Shown: positions 1 through 12,705 of the stretch, piece by piece
How the letters are laid out: every line of letters begins with the position of its first letter
How positions within the stretch are numbered: the stretch's first letter is position 1
NCBI GenBank assembly: GCA_946699065.1
Contig: CAMPDV010000214.1
Span: 1-64,000, forward strand
Direction of reading: 5' to 3'
Source of the DNA: Loxodes magnus
Lineage: Eukaryota; Ciliophora; Karyorelictea; Loxodida; Loxodidae
DNA: 64,000 bases
Notes under the pieces: model-generated
The model's input: only the letters and a program-made list of their open reading frames with translations
The model's database searches: none
What the model was told of the DNA's origin: nothing
Program-made: the position numbers and the translations under genes

Positions 1-3000
1 GTAAATTTAAATAAAAAAAATCTTAATCTGGTCAAAATGATGAAAAAGATTGGTAGCAAGATTTTAGCCCATCAAATTAAAATTTTTTGAAGAAAGAAGA
101 AGAAATCTAGGAATTATGAGAAATTTCGACTTTTGTTTAATTTAATTTAAAATTTAAAATAAATAATTTATTTAAAAAATAAAATAGTCAGTTTAACTAG
201 GATTTTTAACTTTAAATAAGTTTTAATTTTAAAATTAATATATTAATTTTAATAATTTTGCTATGATATAACTCTAGTGACTTTTATACATATAAGTTTA
301 GGATTTTATTTAATTCTTTATTTCCTTTAAAATTTTAAATTAATACTAACAAAAATTTTTATTTTATCTAAATCTTTCATAAAATTAGATTTGTCTTTAT
401 TTATTATTCAATTATTAAAGATCTAATAAATTAAAGATCACATGGAAATTTATATTAAATTTAAAAATTACATAGTATGCTTACCTTAATCATATAAATT
501 AATTTTTTTCTTATTATTTACAATTTTATTTTTTGATTTAAGACTTAAATTATAGATAAAAATATAACGAAAAGAAGGAAAAATAAAAGAATTTATTTAT
601 TTAAATGTCCATTTCCCTTAATTTTCTTTTTATTTCTTTATTGTTTTTAAAGATATAAGAACTATTTTTATTTTTAATCTCTTTTTTCCGCATTTTAAAT
701 GTATATCCTTTATTTTTTGAAACTGTAGTCGCAAATTACAAAGATTTTGCTCAGTTATTAGTGAATTATTGTGATAAATAATTAAATACCTTAATTAAAA
801 TATTTTCTAATTTATATCAAATTACATTCGAGAGTCTTGCTAGTTTAATTAAAAATGTTCTTAGTAATTATTTAAAATAATAGGTATAATAGCTTAACTC
901 AATTATATAAGCATAGTTTTTATTAATTATCTCTTAACTTTATTTAATCTGAAATTTAAAAAAGCTATTAAACATTTTAAGAAATAAAGTCTAATTGTTT
1001 ATAATATTGCTTTGAAGTTTGATATCCAGTTTGTAAATCTTGTAAACTAACTGGATGATTAATAATAGATAGCTTCTACTATGATTTAGTATATTTATAC
1101 CTAATTATTTTCTTTTATGATTCCATTAATTTTGAATACTTTAAACATATAATAATTATATTATTATATCTCTCTCACGATAAATCAATTATAGTAGTTA
1201 GATGGTTTACAAATAAGTTAAATAAAACTAATAATTACTCTATTTAAAAATTTAGTTTCTACTAGAGATGCTTCAAATATAATAAGCAAGCTCATTCAAT
1301 CTATCTTATTAAACTGTTTTCTATTTATTAAATATATCAAACTGAAAAAAGTAGAAATAATTAAGTTTTCCACAAAATATAAAAAAAGTAAATTAATACA
1401 ATACTAAAAATTAATATTCTAAGGACTTTATAAAAACTAAGCATAGAGAAATACTAAGATGATATAACTATTATAATTTAAATGAAAGAATGAACTAAGA
1501 AAATTAGATTAAGCAATTTAGGTTTATCTTCTAAATAATATTGCTAGTAGAATATGAAAACAGTATTTAACATAGTAAAATATGAACTTTTATTTTGATT
1601 ATTTAATCAAATAAGCATCATTAGCATTTAAGATATAAATAATAGAAAATAGATGTAAAATGTTCATTAGATTAAAGGATTCCTTAAGGCAATAATTTTA
1701 ATTCTTACACTATTTAAATTTAAAAATAAAAGAAAAATGCTAGACCTATATATTTGATGAAGGATTAATGAAAATAGCCGATAAATATTATTTTATATCA
1801 GAAACATATACTTAGAGGTATAGGACAGAGAGAAATATTTTAATTGGAATACCTAGATTTTTTAGATAAATCTAAAATTAAATATACATTTCTTCCAAAT
1901 TTTAAAAGAATCATTCTAAAGTATTTTTCCTTTTTATTCTTTTTAAATATATTCAGATTATTAAAATTTTTTAATTTTTCAGAAAAAGCATTGGTTTTAT
2001 CCACTAAGATATAAAGAAAATAATGCATTAAATATTGTAATTAAATAGTTAAATTATGTGAAATTAGTTTTAATAGACTAAAAACACTTTAGTTAATCAC
2101 TTTGCAAATATTAATTAATTGAATAAGCTTGCTTAATTTTGATTATTTATTCCTCTTAAATCTATTTATTTTTTATTAATTAAACCAATAGTTTCTTTAT
2201 TAAAATGAACAATTACTAATATACATTTATCTAGTTTAATAAATTGCTTAAGCAAATTTTAATTTTTAAATTAAATTATTAGATAAATAAAATTTATAAA
2301 GGATATATACTCTATTTTTAGATGGGTAAACAAAATATTATTTGGCTTAAAATTAAAAATACATATGATAAACCAACTGCAATTTATCCATCTAATTAAA
2401 TAAATTTTATTATATTAAAAATATTTTTAAATTAATTATCTAAAGGTTATGTCTAGAAATAATTAAAGCTAGAATTTTAAAATTGTCTATCATTTTTATT
2501 ATTTAAACACTCAGCTCTCAATTTATTTATAATAATTAAGAGTAAACAATTTTATTTTAGCTTCTGGTTTTATTCACTGTCTAGATATTAGTTTTATTTT
2601 GTTTAATTTATCTTTAATTTTCATTCCTATTGTTTATTTTAATTATCAGTTAAAAACATAGAAATTTTGTATAATTTAGATATTTTTTCCTAATTTTGGG
2701 ACTTTAAATTGATTATTGTTATTTTCTAAGATTTGTTTATATAATTTTATCTATTAAATCAAAACTATTTTTTCTATTTTATTAAATATTAAAATATTAA
2801 TTTCATCAGTTTTAGTTAAATAAAATTGTTATTTTGTTAGTTTATTATTCCTTTGATTTTTTATTTTTATTTATCATTTATATTTGTTTCTTGCCCAATG
2901 ATGGCATAAATTAATTTAAGTGATTATAAGGACTTTCAACTTTATTCTCATATCCAAATAAAATGTATATTTGATTACTAAACTTCAAATACAATATATC

Positions 3001-4794
3001 TTTGAATTATGGTATTAAAATAAATTTAGAATTTTGCACAATTATTCTTCTTACTATACTACTATGTTTTTTATTTATTCAATTTATATATGTAGCACTA
3101 TCATATAGAATATATTTACCTTTACAACTTTAAGAAATTTCTTGATGATTGTTAAGATTATAGTTAAATTAGTTGAAATGTTGATTCTCTCATTTATTAA
3201 TACTCTAATCTTTAATCTTTAATAAAGATTATTTTTTAATTGATATAGTCCTAGATATGCTTAATTTAATTTTTTCTATCTCATAAAATTAAAGGTTATT
3301 TTGGAAGTAGCTAGAAATTAGAAGTTTAAATTAATTTATAAAAATGAAAAGGTTTATTTTTATGGTAATACTTCTTGATAATTATAGATGAATTTAGTAA
3401 ATTATTTTACTTTTATTTCTATCATCAGCTATATATCTTTAAATTAGTGACTATAATTAGAAATTTAAATCATTTATTTAATATTTTTCCTTTCTACTTT
3501 ACTCTTATAATATCGAGCATTCTTTTTAAATTTCTTTTGTTATAGAATCATTACTGAATGAAAGATTTTACTATATTTATGAATACATTAACAATAGTAA
3601 AGCAACTCTATTTTATACTTTTATTATCTAGTTATTTATAATATTTTAATTAAAGTAAACCAAATTTAAATTAATTTTAGCTAAAAAGCGATCACTAGAA
3701 TTTAGTAGGAGCAAAGCTTTTTATAATAGAAATTAAAATTATTTAGAAGAAAAAAGGATTGGATAGATGCTTTTTTCTCTATTAAGATATTTTAAAAAGA
3801 TATACAATTTGCTTATATATTAAGATATTATTGTTCTTAGACTTATATAAATAGGTAATTTACTTATAGACTTTTACTCATCAATAAGCAAAGATCAGTC
3901 AGATTAAAGTACAAGTAAGAAAATATTTGGTTAATATTCTTATATATTTATCAATATCTAGCCATAGTTATATCAAATTAATTCATTGCTCAGATTATTT
4001 TCATAAGCATTTGAAGTAAAATCTAAAGATTTATTTCCTAAAATGGAAACAAAAATTATGTTCTCTATTAACCAAAAAAGCAATCACTTTATTTAGTTAA
4101 TAATTCATTTTTTCTTAAACATAAATAAATATAAGATAATAAGGTATTAATATAGCTTTAGTCTAATAAGATAAATTATATAAAGAATACTAATACATCT
4201 TTTTATAGAAAAGGTTGGATAATTAAAAGATATTGGTATATATCAAAAGAAGATAAAAATATAAAATGTTTATTTTGTATTTATTTAAAGAAAATTCTTT
4301 CTTTAATTTACCTTATAGTTCAAATAATTAATAAAAGGAAAACAATTATTTAGTTTCATTAAATCCAAAGATAATTAATTAGTGAAGCTAAAAAAGTAAT
4401 TTCAATAGAAATAAAAATATAAAAATCATAAATGCAAAACTAATAAATTAAGTTTTCACTAAAAATAGCTTTAAATCAATTAAAAAATCTACTAAAAAGT
4501 TATTTATTTCTATTAAATCTTTGCATCTAAATAAAAATTTCTAATATTTTAACTTAAGAAAATTAAAATTATTTATTTTAGCATTATTTATGCACAAGAG
4601 TTAGTAGATATGAATATGTTATTACTAAATTGAGATAGTTTGCTTAGCCATATTCACTTATTAAAGAGAAGTATATGGTTGTGATTAATTATTCCTCATT
4701 ATTTGTAGTTCTGTTCCTAATGTTTTTAATAAGAATCTTTCGGAATTTTGGAAAGTTTTAAAGAAATGAGGATTTTAGGATCAATAAACAAATA
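1..4794. other. Non-genic AT-rich DNA
   Basis: I see no protein family, tRNA or retroelement here on either strand. Composition is uniformly A+T rich with short homopolymer runs. A weak minus-strand open frame at 1798-2028 (ATG to TGA, 76 codons reading TAA as Gln) is within what chance gives at this composition. Confidence 0.6.
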
Positions 4795-4809
4795 TTTAGA
4801 TGAATAGAT
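4795..4809. repeat. Target-site duplication, left copy (15 bp)
   Basis: The sequence TTTAGATGAATAGAT is repeated exactly at 11276-11290. The two copies bracket the 6.5-kb non-LTR element, which defines its ends to the base. Confidence 0.85.
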
Positions 4810-4818
4810 ATTAAAAAA

Positions 4819-7400
4819 ATGGATTATTAAATTTCCTAGAAATCAGTTGACAACAACCTACCTGGCTAAGCCATTAAAGTTGGTTTTCAACTGAAAGAGG
4901 GATAACTCTCTCCTAACTAATCACATTTCTAGACGAATAAACCACTAACTATTAATAAATTATTTACACAAATCAACTTTTGACTTAATTCGAAAATGAC
5001 CCGGGAAACTAATATCAAATTAAAAAACTAATCGAAAACGAAATATTCAATAAAATATTTGGAAATATCAAAAGAATGGAGGTTCTATGCAATTCGAAGT
5101 TTGATTTTAAAGGGAATTACGTACTTTTCTTCAAAAGTAAAGAACTAATGAAGAAATACACCAATGAACAATTTTTTCACATTAAACTAGTCGATAACAA
5201 TATGCCAAAATAATTGGTATAACTAAAAATTGAAGAAAAATTATTTGATAACTAATATAACAGAAATCACTATAAAATAAGAATAGCAAGCACAAATGCA
5301 ATGAAATTAGATGATATTCTAAATATCTTTTTAATTTTTATAAGCGAAAATATAAAAGAAATTAACTTCAAACAAATAGAAAACAAGTCCTACCCAATAA
5401 TAGAAATAATATGTGAAATCACATAACAAGAAATTTTAAAATTACCACATGAAATAAAATATTACGATTAAAATATAACTATGAGACACAAAACTTAAAT
5501 AATATGTATATTCTGTGGCTAAGTGGAACAAAAATTTGACTTCTGCAGAAGAATATAAGATTAAAAAATCGAATAAATAAATAAAAAGGACAAAAAGAGA
5601 TGAAATTTAAGAGCGCTTAGAATTTTAAGCGCAAATAAAAATTTAATAATAAGAGCTAGATAAAATAATTATTTTACAGTCAGCAACGAAACTTTAAGAA
5701 TTAAAAAATTAATAGTAGCAAAGTAACTAGTAATAGTTTAACAAATTCCTAAACAATAATTTAGTTATATAAAAAGAAATCCCAGAGCACAAAATGTTGC
5801 AGGAACTAAAAAAATATATAAGATAACAAGAAGAAACCTTTAATAATATTGAAATATAGCAAGAAAAGAACGAAAAAGAAACAAAATATCAAAAAAGTTC
5901 ACCTTTAAATTCCTAGAGAAAATTATTTGAATAAAATAACCTTAAGAAATAGTAAGAAAACTAAGAAATGCAAAAAATGGAAAGAGCTAATTAATTTTAG
6001 GATGAGACAAACAATGAAGAAGAATCAAGATGAATAGTAATGAACTAAAAACATTTAATTTCATTAATTAAAATAAAAAATGCATCAAATAATATCGAAA
6101 AGTTAATGCGCATAAAGAATATTTAATAATTCTTCTTATAAATAAATAATTTCCCATTAAAAATCTAAAAACAAAATACTCATTAAAAAAATCAGAAGAA
6201 ATAATAAAATTATAAAAAGAAATAAATAATCAAGAAAAATAAATATAAGAACTCTATGAAATTAAAGAAATATTTAAAGATAATAATATAGTGTTGTAAG
6301 AAAAATGAACATAATAAATAGATTATAACGATTTATTAGAGTAAGAAATTTAAAATCTAAATATAAATTCAGAGATAGAAAAAGAACAATTTGAATTTTA
6401 GATTACCAAAATGAAATTAAAAAAAAGAAAATCTAAAACATGAGTTAGAAAAATAACAAAATTAATACAATATTTAAAATTAAAAAATAATAATAAACAA
6501 GGAAAGAGACCAATTATTATAAGATTATATTACTGAAATCGAATAACAATATTTAAAGTAATTGGAAGAAAAAGAGGTAGACATCAAATTTATAATTAAA
6601 GAATACGCAAATAGGAATCTAGAAATAAATAAAGAAAATTAAATAATAGAAGATAAGTAAAGCTAAATTATTTAACTACAGAGAAATTTGAGCAAATCAT
6701 TAGAAGAGAAACAAAATTACTAAGAATAAAAACAACTTAATTCAAAATATACAACAATAAGAAATAATTTAATAACTAAGAAAAAAAAAAAAATTACTTA
6801 AATTGATAAATATAATATTAGAGACAATATATTTCTTCTCAAATACAAAACATTTTAAATATCTTCATAAGAAAATAATTAAAAGAAAAGAGAAGCAACA
6901 GAAAATTTGGAAAATTTAGAAACAAAATGTGAATAATTCTGATATAAACGTAAAAAAGAAGACTAAAAAGTTATTAAAAGTACTTTAACTTAAGATTTAA
7001 AATAATAAAAAATATAAACTAAAACTAAATAAAATTCTAGCCATACTATTTAAATAAATCTAACGCGTTTATAAAACAAAGCCTAGAAAAACACATAAAA
7101 AGAAAATTTAGATTAATAATGATGATAAAAACTAATTATTAATAAATAGTTAAAAGCGCTGATTTAATCTAACAAACAAAAAAATAAAAAATTTATCGAC
7201 TTAAACATAGACTAAAAAATACTAAAAAGAATACCCTGAATATTAGAATAATATAAATGAATTAAAAAAAGTTTTAAACAAGAAGAAAATCTATTAAAAG
7301 TAAAATTATATCCAAAGAAAAACTAAATCTGAATTAAACCAAGAGGTTTAAAAGGTGGAGCAAGATAACCACAAAATAATCTCTGAAATCAAGCAAATTA
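4819..7400 (+). pseudogene. ORF1 of the non-LTR element: RNA-binding/coiled-coil protein
   Basis: The frame opens at ATG 4819 (MDYQISQKSV...) and continues, after an apparent 1-nt shift near 4975, into a well-formed segment at about 4985-5600 (FENDPGNQYQ, then MEVLCNSKFD from 5076). Near 5505-5550 a zinc-knuckle-like motif C-x2-C-x4-Q-x4-C is visible (CIFCGQVEQKFDFC); the usual His is Gln in this copy. The rest, to about 7.4 kb, is lysine-, glutamate- and glutamine-rich and heptad-like, as in L1-type ORF1 coiled coils, but the frame changes several times. An in-frame TGA (KKRW) near 5598 reads best as Trp. The product would be an RNA-binding chaperone of the retrotransposition particle; this copy is decayed. 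The ORF1/ORF2 border cannot be fixed. Confidence 0.6.
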
Positions 7401-7544
7401 ATCACATCACCACTAGTAATATGTATAATAAAACTATGAGAATTAGAAAAAACTATAAAATTTGAATAAATGTAATTTAATTAAAGATAAATAATATAAC
7501 TAAATATATCAGGACTTTAACTAACTAAAAGATTTTCACCTATT

Positions 7545-10500
7545 TTTACAACAACTGGAAAATTGAGAAGGAAATGGAATTAATTCATAATATATAGAAG
7601 AATACAAAAAAATATACAGAATCGGATCCATAAATATACATGGAGAATACTTTAAAAAAAAATTAGAAATAAATAATCTTATATAAGAAAATAACCTGGA
7701 TATTCTAATGCTCCAAGAAACTTAAACTACTAAAGAATATGGAATATTAAACAAAAACTTCAAATAATATTTCCTGTAAGGAACTGGAAAAACAGAAGGA
7801 CTATTTGCTTTTTTTAAAATTGAAGATCAAGTTGAAGAAATTCAAATATAGCATAATTATAACAGGATACAAGCCTTCAAATTAAATGAATTAATAGTTA
7901 TAAATATCTATATGCCAACTAGTAATCACTCAGTGGAACTAATATATAATTGTTATTAAGAACTAGGATAGTTAATAGACTAATTTAAAAATCACAAAAT
8001 AATAATATGTGGATATTTTAATGCTCATTTAAATAAATAATAAAACATAAAATACGTAGATGAACTTCTATAGCAATTTGTGCGAACTTTTGATTTAATA
8101 GATATAAACTAAGAAAGATAAAATACTCATATAATTAAATAAACAAAGCAAAGATAAATAATTTATTATATATTCACTAATTAAAAAAACAGTCAATAAG
8201 AAAACTTCAGATTTAACGTTTAAGAAGAAGTGGGATTAACAACAGATCATTTTCTACTCATAACATAAACTTAAATTAGATAACCAATTATCTAAAAAAA
8301 TGACAAGTTCACATAAGTTAAAATAAGTTATAAATTGAAAAAATTAAAATAAGATATCTGAAAGTATTCCTATAAAGAAGAATATAGAGGGACATATGAA
8401 TTTTTTAATTAATTAATAGATGAACAAAATCTAGAAGAATAATACGAATTTATTATAAATCTAATTCATATATCAGCATTCAGAAGTGTAGGAATTAAAA
8501 GACAACAAGAGGTTAAAAAATCTTAAAAATAATACTAATAGATGCTGAGAAAAAATATAGCTAGAAATATGTATATGTAAGAAATAAATTAATATAATAG
8601 AAATAACAATTACATATTAAAACTCAAAAAGAAATATTTAAAAGAAAAAAAACAAGTACAGCAAAATGTAAAAAGAAGAACAACAGCAAAATAAAAATAA
8701 TTAATAAATATTCCTAAATGGTAATAATCAAGAAATGGCCAATTAAGACAAAAAGATTTTAAACCCAAAAAAAGGAACAAAAACGAACCTGACGAAAATG
8801 TAATAAGAAGACTTCATTCAAAATTGAGAGAAAAATGTATTTAATAAATAATAAAATCTTTCTCTAAACTAAAATAACAAAATTAATAAAGAAATTGACA
8901 AAATCTATGGAACAAATATTAAAGAAAGATTAAAAAAAAATAAAAAATGAGAAAATATTCTATACTAGTAAGTATGAGATGTAATAAGATTTTTACCTAA
9001 CAATAAGGCTCAAGGATTTGATTCAATATCAAATGAACTAATAAAAAACGCATCACACGAACTATGATAAATACTATGCAAATTTTTCTAAAATTGTTAG
9101 AAGCAATAAAAACTACCTAAAAATATGAACAAAGTTAAAATAATAATGTTTCACAAAAAAGGAAACAAATAAAATTGAAAAAATTACAGACCGATAGCAC
9201 TCATAAACGTAATTTAAAAAATATTTGATAAATTAGTAACTAGTCAATTATACTAAGAAATATAAGATTAAGATATATTAAACAAAGATTAAAAAGGATT
9301 TATAAAAAAGATGCAAACTGCTAATAATATATGATAATTAAAACAAATCATAGAAAACTATAAAAATAAAAAGAAAAAAGAAAATTATAATAAAGACTTA
9401 TTAATCACGTTAATTGATGTAGAAAAAATGTTCGACACAATAAATCGCAGATTTTTATTTGACCAGATGAAAAGATTAAAAATTTCGTAAAATATAATTA
9501 ATATAATAAAAGATACATATTAAAAAGTATAAATTAACTTCTATCTTGATGAAGAAATAACTAGAAAAATTGGTAAGTAAATGGAGTCTTACAAGGTAGC
9601 TCAAGTGGACCAATATTAGCAATAATATACTATGATATAGTATTAAGGTATTTAGAAAAATAGAAAAACTAGGGCATAAAATTCAAAAAATTTATCATGC
9701 TAAACTTGCTTGAGCAGATGATTTAATACTAATATCAAATAATCAAAAAAATATGTAAATTTTACTAAACGAAACTGAAAACATTTTTAAATTAATAAGA
9801 CTTAATATTAACACGGAGAAATGCGAATTTATATAAATACTCAAGAATAGAAACACAAAGAACAAAGAGATTGAACTTTTTCTATTAGGAAAACAAATTT
9901 ATCAAAAATAACAAATTTAATACCTAGGATATCAAATAAACTAACTTAATGAAGAAAAGGTTCAGGTTGAGTACCTCTTCAAGAAATTTTAATAATCGAT
10001 ATTTATATTATAATCCTAATTCTTTAAAAACTATAACAAAATATAGCCAATTAACTTTAAGAACTTATTCAGATTATTTATAATGCCAAAATTAGAATAC
10101 TGCTCGGAATTAATCCCATATAGTATTCAATTAGGAATAACAAAATGAAAAAATAAAATCTAAATAGCACAAAGATAAATCCTAAGAAAATACTTGAAAA
10201 TTCCACAAGTATCATTTAAAGAAATATAGTATATATATTTCAACTGATGTAAATTTGAAGATTCTACAGCATAAAGATTTTTAAAATTCTACAAAAAGTT
10301 ATAAGATTAATTCAGAAATGATCAAGAAAAAGAAAAAAGTAGATAAGATACAAAATTCTAATAACTTTTCAAACAGAGTTAAAAATAGAACTCAAAATAT
10401 AAAAAAAGCATTAAAAAAATTGAAAAATACTATGAAATAAACAATGAATAAATAAAAGATCTTAACATAAACAATTATACTAAAGAAATCTAAAAAAAAT

Positions 10501-11060
10501 TACAAAAAAATTTTCAAGGAAACAATATAGAGAATATAAGATATGAAAACAGCCGAAATAATTTATAGACAATATAAAAATGAGACTAAATTTAAAAAAT
10601 TACTAATATAACAACAAACAAAGAATTAATAAAATAATAAAAATTAATTTATAGACTAAGAACGCAATTAATATTTTTTAGAGCTGATCTCTCAGAAAGA
10701 CATATTGATTAAGAGTAGATACTATGCATTTGTTAGCAATAAGAAAAATTTGAACACGTCTTTGATTGCTAGTATTACAGATAAATTATATAAGAAAACA
10801 GTCTTCAGATACAAGAAACATTATAAAATTTACACATAAACATAAATCTGAAAAGAAGGAAATAATAAATATACAATAAACAATGAAACTAATAAAAAAT
10901 AGAGAAAAATTTAAAAGAAATGCTAGAATATAATCAAATATTAATAAATTAAGAAACAAAAAAGAATAAATAAATCCTAGAAGATATTGATCTTAAGATT
11001 AAAAAAGCATGGTTAGAATAAAACAAAAACATTAACAAATAACTTGATTTTAAGAATGAT
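7545..11060 (+). pseudogene. ORF2 of the non-LTR element: AP endonuclease-reverse transcriptase
   Basis: Endonuclease motifs appear in order: GSINIHGEY at about 7625, LDILMLQET at about 7700, CGYFNAHL at about 8010 and TTDHFLL at about 8240. The third motif is normally GDFN; this copy has Tyr for the catalytic Asp. RT motifs follow: NKAQGFDSISNELI (about 9003), HKKGNKQNWKNYRPIAL (about 9153; the Trp codon is TGA at 9176), LIDVEKMFDTINRR (about 9410), GVLQGSSSGP (about 9580), then, after a frameshift, AWADDLILIS with Trp = TGA at 9711. The C-terminal motif CICQQQEKFEHVFDC lies near 10727. It would nick target DNA and reverse-transcribe the element RNA. Frameshifts around 8900 and 9640-9690 and the endonuclease substitution make it inactive. 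Confidence 0.8.
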
Positions 11061-11275
11061 TGAGGGAAAAATAAATCCATTAGTAATATTTGAATAAAGA
11101 AGACTTAAAATAATTATTTTTAGAATGAACGAAGATACAAGAAGAAGAGAAACTAAACTAAAAAAAATCAAATCAAAACAATAATGAAAGTCTAAGAGTT
11201 TCAGAATGAGAGTGATATCATAAAAATTATTTTATTAAGCCGAATGGCGAACATTATTTAATTTATTTAATTTAA

Positions 11276-11290
11276 TTTAGATGAATAGAT
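11276..11290. repeat. Target-site duplication, right copy (15 bp)
   Basis: Exact repeat of 4795-4809, directly after the TTTAA-type tail of the element. Confidence 0.85.
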
Positions 11291-12592
11291 CTAAAATTTC
11301 ATATGCCAAATTTAATTAGACTAAATATGCTTATTTAGCCACATTTTAGAAAATTCTCTATATTTCGAAAATAAAAAATATTAAATAGCCAGGTTAAATA
11401 GATGGAATATATTTCATAAATTATAATCAAATAATTTTGATTTTTTGCAAATATTTATAGTTTAGGCCTAAGACAAGCAGAAGTTCTATTTTAAAATTTA
11501 CATCAAAATATACTCAAAATAACTTAAATATTTAAGAGAGTGTATAACTCATTTCTAGGAATGTGAAAGCTAAATCATTATTTTAGAGTTTTCCCATAAT
11601 TTTGCAGTTAATTCTTGTTTCCATTCGAACAAATTCTAAATATTCTAACTAAACATAAAAAAAGAAAATTATTTAATGAAAGCAATATCTAATAACTATA
11701 TGATAAAATTAGGAAATTACAAGTTTTTTAAAGCTTATTAAAGTAATCACATCAAATTTAATTATTTTCGTATATTTATTAAAAATAAAAATAATTTCAT
11801 TGAATAAAATATTTATTTTCTAAATTTATAGCTCTTCATTCTATTTGTTGTAATGAGCTATTATGTATTTTATTATATTTTAGAATGAAATATTAAATTC
11901 TAAAATCATAAATTAAATCTCCCTTTAAAAGCTTTTATATCTATAGATTTTTAAGCAATATATCATATATTATTATATAGAAGGCTTAAGTTAATTTAAA
12001 AATTATTTAAAACATCACTATTAAAAACTACTGATAAAGTATTTATATAAACTTGCTAGTATAAAATATTAATTTTATTTGTAAATAAATCTTTTAAAGT
12101 TTTCATGTGCCTTTCTTTCTTGATTTTATAAGTTTATTTATTAAACTTTTGTGAATACTCTTCTCTATGGAAATGAATCTTTAGCTATTATTACAAGTTT
12201 TAAAGTAATTTTAGATTTTCACTCTTTCAAGATAACTTTAATTTTAGTGTGTTATATTAAAATGATATAAAGCTTTTACCTTAGTTTAAGCATCTAATTT
12301 AATAAGTTAGCTGGTATTATCATATTTAGATTAGATTAGATTTCTATTAAATTTAACTCTAGTAAACTTATAAATAAGTTAATTTAAATGGTAGATATAA
12401 TAATCCTATGTTAAAATAAGCATAGCACTAAAATAAATAAGCTATCTATATTCTATGTATCCTATATAATAAATACATACTAATTATATTTTAAGGTATT
12501 TAGACTATTATTAGAATTTAACTGTATATGAGAAAAGTATAACCATCTCTATGAAAATTAATGTAATACTAGAAAATTATTAAATCTATATT
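11291..12592. other. Non-genic AT-rich DNA
   Basis: No coding or RNA feature recognised between the two RT elements. Confidence 0.6.
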
Positions 12593-12609
12593 AGTGTTCT
12601 TCAATTTAA
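12593..12609. repeat. Target-site duplication, left copy (17 bp)
   Basis: AGTGTTCTTCAATTTAA occurs here and again at 14813-14829, bracketing the minus-strand RT element. Confidence 0.85.
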
Positions 12610-12637
12610 ATTTAAATTTAACTAAAAAAATTTGTGG

Positions 12638-12677
12638 TACCTTCAATTTTCAGAATATGTTCTTCCAATTGAAGGTA
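12638..12677 (-). repeat. Hairpin in the 3' UTR of the RT element
   Basis: Arms TACCTTCAATT (12638-12648) and AATTGAAGGTA (12667-12677) form a perfect 11-bp stem around an 18-nt loop, between the ORF2 stop and the element's 3' end. A 3' stem-loop is a common recognition structure for LINE reverse transcriptases; that role is inferred here. Confidence 0.6.
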
Positions 12678-12705
12678 TTATATTGTTTTTAAATGTTATT
12701 ATATA

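Larger units (their letters stand above)
4810..11275 (+). mobile_element. Full-length two-ORF non-LTR retrotransposon (decayed)
   Basis: This 6.47-kb element is flanked by a perfect 15-bp direct repeat, so insertion by target-primed reverse transcription is well supported. It starts with a short A run directly followed by the ORF1 start codon (4819), with no visible 5' UTR. It then carries a long coiled-coil/zinc-knuckle ORF1, an AP-type endonuclease, a reverse transcriptase and a C-terminal Cys/His motif. It ends in a tail built from TTTAA-like units. All frames use TAA/TAG as Gln and TGA as Trp. Several 1-nt frameshifts show it is no longer coding-competent. Overall order is that of L1-like elements: ORF1, EN, RT, C-x-C-x7-H-x3-C. 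Confidence 0.85.

Noticed and set aside
1798..2028. 76-codon minus-strand frame ending in TGA
   Set aside because: No protein feature; open frames of this length are expected by chance at this composition.
4810..11275. Interpretation as a Tetrahymena-type germline segment with eliminated sequences
   Set aside because: Retroelements resemble those limited to germline DNA in some ciliates, but in-frame UGA = Trp excludes the Tetrahymena code, and no TA-bounded eliminated sequence interrupts the intact genes.
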